From the NCBI GenBank assembly GCA_019312705.1, contig JAFDCW010000371.1, positions 1 to 5,400 of the forward strand: a stretch of 5,400 nt of DNA, read 5' to 3'. Made by a program: the position numbers and the translations under genes. The DNA comes from Deltaproteobacteria bacterium. Its GTDB lineage: Bacteria > Myxococcota > Polyangia > Polyangiales > B10-G4. Positions 1 through 5,165 of this stretch are shown here, one piece after another. The notes under the pieces are model-generated. The model did not search any database. It saw nothing but the letters and a program-made list of their open reading frames with translations, and had not been told where the DNA came from. The first letter of the stretch is position 1; the number at the start of each line of letters is the position of its first letter.

Positions 1-1
1 G

Positions 2-664
2 TCCTTCACGGTCTCCGACGAGACCCTCCGGGAGGCGGGGGCGCTGGCCCGAGAACTCGGCGTCGGGGTTCACGTGCACATCGCCGAGGACGCCGCCGAC
101 GTCGAGGACGCAAAACGACGGGGCTACGTGGGCGTGCTCGAGCGCTTGGTCGAGTTGGACGCGTTGCCCAAGGGGTCGATCCTCGCTCACGGAGTGCACC
201 TGTCGAAGAGCCAGGTGCGCCGTGCCGACGAGGCCGGCCATTGGTTCGTGCAGAACCCGCGGTCGAACGAAGGCAATCGAGTGGGCTACGCCGCAACTCT
301 CGCCGCCAGCGAGCACGTCGCCCTCGGCACAGACGGCTACCCGGCGAACATGGGCGACGAGCTCGCAGCGCTCGCACGGCTCGCGGGTGCCAACGACGAT
401 CCGATTGACACAGGTGGGCGCCGGTCGCGCGCAGATGCCGGGCGCGCCCTCGCGGAGCAGCTCTGGGGACAGCCGATGAGTGAAGATGTCGTACAGGACG
501 ACGACGGATCTGCGCCCGGGAAGATCGTCCAGGTCGTCCAGGTCGTCGTGGACGGCACGGCGGTAGTCGAGGACGGCAAGTTGGTGCGCGCGGACCTCGA
601 AGAAATCCGCGCCGACGCGAAAGCACAGGCCGCCCCGCTCTGGGAGCGCATGAACGCGCTCTGA
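2..664 (+). CDS. ssnA: SsnA-like amidohydrolase, C-terminal half (5' end outside window)
   Basis: This is a metal-dependent amidohydrolase of the SsnA / chlorohydrolase-guanine deaminase type, cytosolic, expected to hydrolyse or deaminate a nitrogen heterocycle. The frame is open from position 2, giving about 220 residues, roughly half of the usual family length of about 440. The N-terminal half, with the first metal-binding HxH, is therefore missing off the left edge. Visible in fragment numbering are VHVHIAED near residues 23-30 (metal ligand H26 and catalytic-type E29), LAHGVHL with H63, NPRSNEGNRVGYA just after residue 84, and GTDGYPANM with the metal-binding D111. The NPxSN...GY and GTDGY strings are what point to SsnA rather than a generic amidohydrolase. 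The tail VVVDGTAVVEDGKLV is the small beta-sandwich that closes these enzymes. It ends with TGA at 662-664. In E. coli, ssnA lies in the same purine-catabolic region as the ygeW, ygeY and yqeA homologues found here on the opposite strand. The substrate is unproven. Family assignment is firm; the SsnA subfamily is likely. Confidence 0.8.
   Translation, partial: SFTVSDETLREAGALARELGVGVHVHIAEDAADVEDAKRRGYVGVLERLVELDALPKGSILAHGVHLSKSQVRRADEAGHWFVQNPRSNEGNRVGYAATLAASEHVALGTDGYPANMGDELAALARLAGANDDPIDTGGRRSRADAGRALAEQLWGQPMSEDVVQDDDGSAPGKIVQVVQVVVDGTAVVEDGKLVRADLEEIRADAKAQAAPLWERMNAL
525..546 (+). repeat. short in-frame 9-base tandem repeat in ssnA
   Basis: The 9-mer TCGTCCAGG occurs at 525-533 and again at 534-542, followed by a partial third copy TCGT. 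It encodes an IVQVVQVVV beta-strand in the C-terminal sandwich of the amidohydrolase. The unit is a multiple of three, so a gain or loss would keep the frame. It may be a recent in-frame duplication, or simply a chance result of alternating Val and Gln codons. Confidence 0.5.
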
Positions 665-708
665 TCCACGAGGACTCTCGCTGGTCGGCGGCGCCATCCC
701 CAGCCGGA

Positions 709-732
709 GACTTCCCACATGGGGGACTTCCC
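709..732. repeat. pair of GACTTCCC direct repeats
   Basis: Two exact copies of GACTTCCC lie at 709-716 and 725-732, separated by ACATGGGG. The 16-base spacing is about one and a half helical turns, so a dimeric regulator binding the same face is not specifically suggested. This could be a weak operator or chance. No function can be assigned from the sequence alone. Confidence 0.3.
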
Positions 733-810
733 TTAGCGGTGACGAACAGGCATTCGGGGTTGCCGACCAGACATCGGCGCGTACCTCACTCCATGGGCAC
801 GCGAATTGGG

Positions 811-816
811 GGAGGT
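811..816 (+). promoter_or_regulatory. Shine-Dalgarno deciding the start of the 820-1242 gene
   Basis: GGAGGT, preceded by more G residues, lies 3 bases before the ATG at 820. The spacing is on the short side, but the match to the 16S anti-SD is strong and no other start codon follows at a better distance. This favours ATG 820 over the in-frame upstream ATG at 793. Confidence 0.55.
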
Positions 817-819
817 AAT

Positions 820-1242
820 ATGTTAAGTCCGATTGAAGACCGCTTCCGGGAGTCTCTGAGGCCAAGTGACATCAACGAGCTGAAGAGACTGGCCGACGAA
901 GCGATGGAGCTCGACGCCGTTGAGGGAGAGAGGGTCCTGTGGACCCAGATTCTCTCCGTCACCTCGGCCATGAGGTCCAAAAAGGAAGACCACATTCTTC
1001 CGGAAGACGGCCTCGCCGAGCGGCTTCAGGGTCGTCTGGAACGCACGGAGGCGCATACGTCACCGGGCTACCAGCGCTGCCGGATCGCCGTACACAAGGT
1101 TTCGCGAGATGGAACCCACATGGCCGGTTGGCTCAGCGAAGCCAATGACGACGGACGCGTTTTCATCAACGTCTCGGTACCGGCGTTTCAGTGGTGGCGA
1201 GCCGTGATCTCCGTGACCGAGGCACCCAAGACGCCCGAGTAG
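820..1242 (+). CDS. small hypothetical protein, 140 aa
   Basis: I do not recognise this protein. The chosen ATG at 820 follows a strong GGAGGT; an in-frame ATG at 793 would add nine residues, and starts further upstream lack support. There is no signal peptide or membrane segment, so it is probably cytosolic. Residues 5-45 are rich in charged and leucine residues with a helical pattern, for example DINELKRLADEAMEL, followed by a basic linker near 52-56. The C-terminal part, about residues 86-135, looks like beta strands (RIAVHKV, GRVFINVSVPAFQWW, AVISVTEA). Codons such as TTA, AGT, ATT and AGA occur early and contrast with the strongly GC-ending codons of ssnA and the operon, which suggests transfer or a lineage-specific gene. 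It lies between ssnA and ygeY but shows no sequence link to purine catabolism. The frame and ribosome site support a real gene; the function is unknown. Confidence 0.6.
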   Translation: MLSPIEDRFRESLRPSDINELKRLADEAMELDAVEGERVLWTQILSVTSAMRSKKEDHILPEDGLAERLQGRLERTEAHTSPGYQRCRIAVHKVSRDGTHMAGWLSEANDDGRVFINVSVPAFQWWRAVISVTEAPKTPE

Positions 1243-1269
1243 GCGCCACGGCCCTTGTCCGGTCGCCTA
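1240..1269. terminator. inverted repeat filling the convergent gap, candidate bidirectional terminator
   Basis: TAGGCG at 1240-1245 pairs perfectly with CGCCTA at 1264-1269. The stem can continue after one mismatch: C1247 with G1262, then CGG 1249-1251 with CCG 1259-1261 and A1248 bulged, leaving a 7-base loop (CCCTTGT). The outer arm starts with the TAG stop of the orphan gene, and the repeat ends one base inside the TGA stop of ygeY. It thus fills the space where two convergent transcripts meet. There is no U tract on either side, so any termination would be of a non-canonical type. The pairing is visible; the function is inferred. Confidence 0.4.
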
Positions 1270-2802
1270 TCAGCCGGCGAAGACGCTCGGAAATCGAGCC
1301 ATGAACGCGATGGCGTTCTGGAGTTCCCGGAGGTCGACGCACTCGCCGATCTTGTGGGTGTTCTGCTCGATGCCGGGGCCGACACCGAACATCGCCGGGT
1401 GCTTGACGGTGCCGGAGGTGACCCAGTCTTTCTTGTCGGAAATGCCGATCGATTCGTCCTCGACGGGGATCGGGAAGCCAACGCCGTCGGTGGAGAAGAT
1501 CCACCGGTCGACCCGGGGTTCACGGCGCAAGGCGCCCTTCTCTTCGCTGCTGTCTGCAGTAGACGGGGTCACGACGCCGCGGTAGGTCGTGGTCGCCGCA
1601 ACGATGGCCGGATGGTCTTCGGGGGTAACCCAACCCATGTAGACCTGCGGATTGCCGAGCTCGTAGCCGGTCCAGGTCGCCTGGTCGTAGATCGGCACGG
1701 CCACCACGACCTCGAGGCCAGCCTCGCGGGCCTTGCCCACGGTGCTGAGAGCCTCGACGTCTAGAACCGCCTGCTCCGGGGACTCACCGATGGTGAGGCG
1801 GCGGTCGAAGCGGAAGACGAAACGATCCGGCACCGCGCAGTCGCTCGGTGAATCCAGGGTGGCGACCGACGCGGTCCGGGTGCCGTGGCCCAGGAACGGG
1901 TCGTCGAGGAAGCCTTCCCGGGCGTCGTACTTGGCGGCGGCCTCGGCGATGATGGCGCCGCCGAACTCGAGGGGATTGAGGCCCTCCCAGGGCATCGAGC
2001 CGTGGCACGAGCGGCCGGTGACCGTGACTTCAATCTGCATGCGGCCGCGCTGGCCGCGGTAGATGCCGAGGGCGCCCTTGGCCGAGTCGCCCGTACCCTC
2101 GGAGAGGATCACGACGTCGGGGATCAGCTCCGGGCCGGCGCCGGGGAGAACCTTGCGCATCAGGTACATCGGCCCGCCGCCGTCGTTGTCCTCTTCGCAC
2201 ACGGTGGCGTAGGCCCGCACGATGGACCCGCGCAGCGACCCCTCGGACCGTAGTTCGAGGAGGATCTTCGTCGCCACCACCTCGGCGATGACGCCGCCGA
2301 GCTGGTCGGCTGCGCCTCGGCCGAAGAGCAGGTGTTCCCACTCGTCGTCGGGGGGCAGGTGACCGAGCTCTTTCCGTAGGAACTCGCGGTCGATCTTCGA
2401 GGCATCGACGAGGCCATCGTAGGCGTCGAGGCCGCCGGTCTTCTCACGCCAGGCAGGGCGCAGCGCCTTGACGGTGTCGGAGTGTCCGTCGAGGTAGATC
2501 ACCCGCTTGTCTGCCGGTGCTACCCCGTCATCCGGGTCCTGAACGGTCCAAACGAGGTTGCCATAGTCGTCAAAGCCCACGTCATCGGCATGACGCACGG
2601 CGCCGATCTCCACGATGCGCTTCATCAGGTACTCGAGGCGCGGCTTCTCGTGGTTGCTGAGGCCGCAGGAAGGGTCACCGCCGTCGTCAACGGGGCGGTC
2701 GACGTAGTCGGCGGGAATGCGTACGACCTCCGCAAGCAGCTCCTGGGCGAGGGGCCGGTACTGGGCGGCGAGGGCACGGACCTTGTCATCGAGGGTAGAC
2801 AT
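1270..2802 (-). CDS. ygeY: YgeY-type M20 metallohydrolase, long form
   Basis: This is a zinc-type amide hydrolase of the M20/ArgE-DapE family, closest in sequence pattern to E. coli YgeY, and cytosolic. From ATG 2802 it has 510 residues. The metal and catalytic motifs run in the expected order: LDGHSDTV (H107, D109), GRGAADQLGG (D166), CEEDNDGGG (E203/E204), SEGTGD (E235), GRSCHGSMP (H267) and NTHKIGE (H483). The stretches IYRGQRGRMQI, DPFLGHGT, FRFDRRLTIGE and VDRWIFSTDGVG match YgeY specifically. E. coli YgeY has about 403 residues. The extra length here sits in a Pro/Asp-rich stretch near residue 30-55, a charged block near 117-157 before the GRG motif, and a segment near 445-470 before the last histidine. 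A TTG at 2811 would add three residues, but GGAGA at 2812-2816 is 9 bases from ATG 2802 and makes that the better start. It is the last gene of an operon with carbamate kinase and YgeW. The substrate is not settled; a ureido or diaminopropionate derivative is an inference from the pathway. Confidence 0.9.
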   Translation of the reverse strand: MSTLDDKVRALAAQYRPLAQELLAEVVRIPADYVDRPVDDGGDPSCGLSNHEKPRLEYLMKRIVEIGAVRHADDVGFDDYGNLVWTVQDPDDGVAPADKRVIYLDGHSDTVKALRPAWREKTGGLDAYDGLVDASKIDREFLRKELGHLPPDDEWEHLLFGRGAADQLGGVIAEVVATKILLELRSEGSLRGSIVRAYATVCEEDNDGGGPMYLMRKVLPGAGPELIPDVVILSEGTGDSAKGALGIYRGQRGRMQIEVTVTGRSCHGSMPWEGLNPLEFGGAIIAEAAAKYDAREGFLDDPFLGHGTRTASVATLDSPSDCAVPDRFVFRFDRRLTIGESPEQAVLDVEALSTVGKAREAGLEVVVAVPIYDQATWTGYELGNPQVYMGWVTPEDHPAIVAATTTYRGVVTPSTADSSEEKGALRREPRVDRWIFSTDGVGFPIPVEDESIGISDKKDWVTSGTVKHPAMFGVGPGIEQNTHKIGECVDLRELQNAIAFMARFPSVFAG

Positions 2803-2811
2803 CTTCTTCAA

Positions 2812-2816
2812 TCTCC
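2812..2816 (-). promoter_or_regulatory. Shine-Dalgarno for ygeY
   Basis: Read on the - strand, GGAGA ends 9 bases before the ATG whose first base is 2802. It almost abuts the TTG at 2811, which would be too close for initiation. This is the reason for choosing ATG 2802. Confidence 0.6.
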
Positions 2817-2821
2817 GAGGC

Positions 2822-3976
2822 TCAGCCCAGCCGGTCCGCGAGGCCTTCGACCTTGCCGACGGCGAGCATCGCCATGATCACGTAGACTTTCCAGTTCGCC
2901 TCGCGGGCCACGTTGACCGTGTGCTTCGCCATGACGCCGGGGGTCACCTCGTCGCCGATGTCCGCCGGCAGGCAGTGCATGTAGAGGGCGTCGCCGCCTT
3001 CGGTGAGCCCCATCCGGCGCTCGTCGCAGATCCAATCGGTGTGTTTGGCGTTGCGCTCGAGGGCCCGGCGCTCGATCTCGCCGAGCGCAGCTTTGTCCGC
3101 GGCGCGGTTGGCGGCCACGCGCTCGAGCATCAGGTCGTAGGGACCCCAGCTCTTGGGGTACACCGCAGCGGCCCCCGCGAAGGCTTGGTCCATGTCCCCG
3201 ACGACGCGGAAGCAGCCGCCGGACTCGGTGGCCTGCTTGCCCGCAGCCTGCACACACGGGTCCATCAATTGATAGCCCTCGGGGTGAGCGAGCGTCACGT
3301 CGGCGCCGAAGCGCGTGAGCAGCGTGATGAGGCCCTGAGGTACCGAGAGGGGCTTGGCGTAGCTCGGCGAGTAGGCCCAGCTCACGCCTATCTTCTTGCC
3401 CCGAATGGCGTCGACATCGCCGAAGTGCTCGCGGAGCCACGCGAGGTCGGCCAGCGTCTGGGTCGGGTGGTCGATATCGCACTGGAGGTTGACGACGGGG
3501 ACCTTCTGCGCGTTGTCGGTGGCGCCGAGGTAGTCGTCGATGCCCTTCTTCACGTCACGCATGAAGGCGTTGCCCTCACCGAGGATGAGGTCGTGGCGGA
3601 TGCCCATGGCGTGGGCGTTCATGCCGAGCATGGCGCCGGTCTCGACCGCCGTCTCGCCGTGGGAGACCTGGGTGGAGGAGCCGTCGACGATGACCGGGCT
3701 CATGCCCAGCCGCGAAGCCGCGCCGGCCCAGGCGCTCTTGGTACGCGTCGAGTTGTCGAAGAAGACGGCGTAGGCGAGCTCGTTGGGGATGAGCGCGTTG
3801 TCCGCCGGGACGCCCCCGCGGCCATGATCACGGGCCTGAAGACGGGCGGCGACCGCGAGGAGGGCCTCGAGCTCAGCGGTCGTCCAGTCGGTCGTGAGCA
3901 GCAGGCTCTTGCCGAAGAGCTTACCGAGCACGTCGCGGTCGAGGGGCGGCAGGGTCTGAAGGGTTGGGTTGGTCAT
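2822..3976 (-). CDS. ygeW: YgeW-type carbamoyltransferase
   Basis: This is a member of the aspartate/ornithine carbamoyltransferase superfamily, of the YgeW subgroup, whose amino acceptor is still unknown; family members work as cytosolic trimers. It has 384 residues from ATG 3976, or 386 from ATG 3982. In the longer numbering the carbamoyl-phosphate site is DNSTRTK (76-82), followed by SHGETAVETG, GIRHD with R129, CDIDHPTQTLADLAWLR (H172), SWAYSPSYAKPLSVPQG (201-217) and HCLPAD (336-341). CDIDHPTQ, SYxKPLSVPQG and the DWxC stretch match E. coli YgeW (about 396 residues) rather than OTCase or ATCase. The fifth residue of the STRTR box is lysine here. AAGAGG directly abuts ATG 3982 but lies 6 bases from ATG 3976, so the inner start is preferred. 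ATG 3982 overlaps the TGA of the kinase gene as ATGA, which implies coupled translation. In this setting it probably runs in the phosphorolytic direction, giving carbamoyl phosphate to the kinase encoded just upstream; that is inference. Confidence 0.92.
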   Translation of the reverse strand: MTNPTLQTLPPLDRDVLGKLFGKSLLLTTDWTTAELEALLAVAARLQARDHGRGGVPADNALIPNELAYAVFFDNSTRTKSAWAGAASRLGMSPVIVDGSSTQVSHGETAVETGAMLGMNAHAMGIRHDLILGEGNAFMRDVKKGIDDYLGATDNAQKVPVVNLQCDIDHPTQTLADLAWLREHFGDVDAIRGKKIGVSWAYSPSYAKPLSVPQGLITLLTRFGADVTLAHPEGYQLMDPCVQAAGKQATESGGCFRVVGDMDQAFAGAAAVYPKSWGPYDLMLERVAANRAADKAALGEIERRALERNAKHTDWICDERRMGLTEGGDALYMHCLPADIGDEVTPGVMAKHTVNVAREANWKVYVIMAMLAVGKVEGLADRLG

Positions 3977-3978
3977 GC

Positions 3979-4920
3979 TCATCCTCTTCGAATCGTGGTG
4001 CCGGATACGCCGTGGTAGGCGAGAACCAGGTCCTTCGGGCGGCAGATGGTGACTTCTTCTCCCCCTCGGTCGAGGAAGGTGCAGGCCGCCTCGACCTTGG
4101 GCCCCATGCTGCCCGGAGGAAAGTGGCCCTCGTCGGCCATCTGCCGAAGCTCGGAGACCGTCGTGTCCTTGATCTCTTCGGGGCTGCCGCTCTGGAAGTT
4201 GCGGAAGATGCGCTCGACCCCGGTGGTGATGATCATGCGCTTCACACCGAGGGAGTTGCCGAGCAGCGCGCTCGTGCGGTCCTTGTCGATGACCCCTTCG
4301 ATGCCGCGGATCGTGCCGTCTGCCTCGCGGACCACGGGGATGCCGCCGCCGCCGCAGGAGATGGTCGTCACCCCGGCCTCGACGAGGCGCCGGATGGTCG
4401 CGAGCTGGACAACCTCTTGCGGGTGGGGAGACGGGACGACCCTACGGTGACCTCGCCCGGAATCCTCGACCATCTCCCAGCCGCGTTCGGCCTGGAGGCG
4501 GGCCGCCTCGTCGGCGGTGTAAAACCGGCCCACGGGCTTTTGAGGGTTCTTCATCGCTGGGTCATCGGGGTCGACCCGGACCTCGGTGACGACGGTCGCG
4601 ACCTCGGCCTCGGTCCCCCGGAGGCGCAGCTGTTCGCGCAGATCGCGCTGGATCATGTAGCCGATCGCGCCCTGAGTATCGGCGACCAGAGAATCGAGGG
4701 GTACCTGGTGCACCTCGGCCTGGGCCAGGTGGGACCGCAGCTGCATGAAGCCGACCTGAGGGCCGTTGCCGTGGGTCAGGATGACCCGGGCGCCGTGGGT
4801 GAGCAGGTCCGCCACCGGCGCCACCGCGCGCGAGGTGATCTGAAACTGGTTCGCCACCGTCGGCGGCAGGGATTTATCGAGGAGGGAGTTGCCTCCCATG
4901 GCGACGAGGATTGCGTCCAT
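3979..4920 (-). CDS. arcC: carbamate kinase
   Basis: This enzyme converts carbamoyl phosphate and ADP to ATP, ammonia and CO2, and gives substrate-level ATP in fermentative nitrogen catabolism; it is cytosolic and usually a homodimer. At 313 residues it has the standard family length of about 310. Motifs appear in order: MGGNSL (8-13), LTHGNGPQVG (48-57), DTQGAIGYMIQ (81-91), KPVGRFY (128-134), RVVPSPHPQ (160-168), SCGGGGIPV (188-196), VIDKDRTSALLGNSLG (210-225), and FPPGSMGPKVEAA (267-279). The start at 4920 puts the GGN loop at the usual distance from the N-terminus; upstream in frame a TGA occurs 36 bases away with no other start. No Shine-Dalgarno is visible before it. It is the first gene of the operon with ygeW and ygeY, so it corresponds in context to E. 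coli yqeA more than to the arginine deiminase arcC. No arginine deiminase or ornithine carbamoyltransferase is present. Identification is firm; the role in purine or ureide catabolism is inferred. Confidence 0.92.
   Translation of the reverse strand: MDAILVAMGGNSLLDKSLPPTVANQFQITSRAVAPVADLLTHGARVILTHGNGPQVGFMQLRSHLAQAEVHQVPLDSLVADTQGAIGYMIQRDLREQLRLRGTEAEVATVVTEVRVDPDDPAMKNPQKPVGRFYTADEAARLQAERGWEMVEDSGRGHRRVVPSPHPQEVVQLATIRRLVEAGVTTISCGGGGIPVVREADGTIRGIEGVIDKDRTSALLGNSLGVKRMIITTGVERIFRNFQSGSPEEIKDTTVSELRQMADEGHFPPGSMGPKVEAACTFLDRGGEEVTICRPKDLVLAYHGVSGTTIRRG
3983..3988 (-). promoter_or_regulatory. Shine-Dalgarno for ygeW inside the end of arcC
   Basis: Read on the - strand, AAGAGG at 3988-3983 lies within the last codons of the kinase gene, 6 bases before ATG 3976 and touching ATG 3982. 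Ribosomes finishing the kinase would stop right over the site, fitting translational coupling. Confidence 0.55.
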
Positions 4921-4957
4921 AGTGGGGCGCCGACCACAGCCGACGGACCGGTCTCAG

Positions 4958-4980
4958 TACCCCAGACGGGCCTACGGGTA
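4958..4980. repeat. inverted repeat TACCC/GGGTA upstream of arcC
   Basis: TACCC at 4958-4962 and GGGTA at 4976-4980 form a 5-bp inverted repeat with a 13-base centre. It lies 38 bases upstream of the kinase start, in the leader or promoter zone of the operon. It could be an operator half-site pair or an RNA hairpin of modest stability. The arms are short enough for chance. Confidence 0.25.
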
Positions 4981-4995
4981 AAGGGGGGGACGAGT

Positions 4996-5023
4996 CCGGC
5001 CATGCATGTGAGGGTGAGGCCGG
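4996..5023. repeat. inverted repeat CCGGCC/GGCCGG upstream of arcC
   Basis: CCGGCC at 4996-5001 and GGCCGG at 5018-5023 form a perfect 6-bp stem around a 16-base loop that begins with the palindrome ATGCAT. The right arm overlaps GGCCGGCC at 5018-5025. It is GC-only and could arise by chance in this GC-rich DNA; a regulatory role is speculative. Confidence 0.25.
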
Positions 5024-5156
5024 CCGAGGCGCGGTGGAAGCGAAGAACCAACCACCATGCCTAGCTCCTTACCGCACGCCCGTTTGATTGCCTGCCTGCC
5101 TAGAGGGCCCATGGTAGCGTCACGTAGTCGGATTGGGGGGTCCTTGCGGCCCACAC

Positions 5157-5160
5157 GGAG
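5157..5160 (+). promoter_or_regulatory. Shine-Dalgarno for the lipoprotein-like gene
   Basis: GGAG lies 5 bases before the ATG at 5166. It selects this ATG over an upstream in-frame TTG at 5133, and the protein then begins directly with a positively charged signal-peptide start. Confidence 0.5.
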
Positions 5161-5165
5161 AATTG

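Larger units (their letters stand above)
665..819. other. intergenic gap between ssnA and the small orphan gene
   Basis: This 155-base gap has no convincing gene. It holds a direct repeat of GACTTCCC at 709-716 and 725-732, which are 16 bases apart start to start. Between and overlapping the copies is a weak palindrome CCCA-CA-TGGG at 714-723. A 5-bp hairpin follows, GCCGA at 762-766 with TCGGC at 774-778 around a 7-base loop. None is followed by a T run, so a classical Rho-independent terminator for ssnA is not evident. I see no convincing -35/-10 pair. The small gene downstream could be transcribed by read-through from ssnA or from a promoter I cannot recognise. Confidence 0.4.
4921..5165. 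other. divergent intergenic region between arcC and the lipoprotein-like gene
   Basis: This 245-base region has no supported gene; short frames across it lack ribosome sites and overlap in all directions. It should hold the promoter of the kinase-ygeW-ygeY operon (- strand) and possibly that of the small gene at 5166 (+ strand), but I see no convincing -35/-10 pair on either strand. It contains two inverted repeats, TACCC/GGGTA (4958-4980) and CCGGCC/GGCCGG (4996-5023), two G runs (seven at 4983-4989 and six at 5135-5140), and a short GCCT-type tandem near 5090-5102. An operator for a purine-responsive regulator is possible here but cannot be read from sequence alone. Confidence 0.5.

Noticed and set aside
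6..626. A 206-residue open frame on the - strand opposite ssnA
   Set aside because: Arg/Pro-rich low-complexity translation typical of an antisense shadow, while the + strand frame carries conserved amidohydrolase motifs.
760..788. Possible promoter for the 820 gene with TTGCCG as -35
   Set aside because: No acceptable -10 hexamer at 16-18 bases downstream.
739..819. N-terminal extension of the small orphan protein starting at 739
   Set aside because: The 739 start has no ribosome site, whereas a strong GGAGGT sits just before ATG 820; the added residues look like translated leader.
2717..4018. A 433-residue open frame on the + strand opposite ygeW
   Set aside because: It is antisense to a clearly recognisable YgeW gene, has no ribosome site, and its composition (runs of His, Ala, Val, Glu) is typical of the mirror frame of high-GC genes.
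4953..4982. Possible sigma-70 promoter on the - strand, TTTACC with a 17-base spacer to TACTGA
   Set aside because: The -35 matches 4 of 6 but the -10 only 2 of 6, too poor to report as a promoter.
3964..5064. A 366-residue open frame on the + strand opposite the carbamate kinase gene
   Set aside because: It lies over a gene with complete carbamate kinase motifs and shows no family motif of its own; long shadow frames are expected at this GC content.
5084..5112. TTGATT as a -35 for the lipoprotein-like gene
   Set aside because: The sequence 17 bases downstream is GC-rich with no -10 resemblance.
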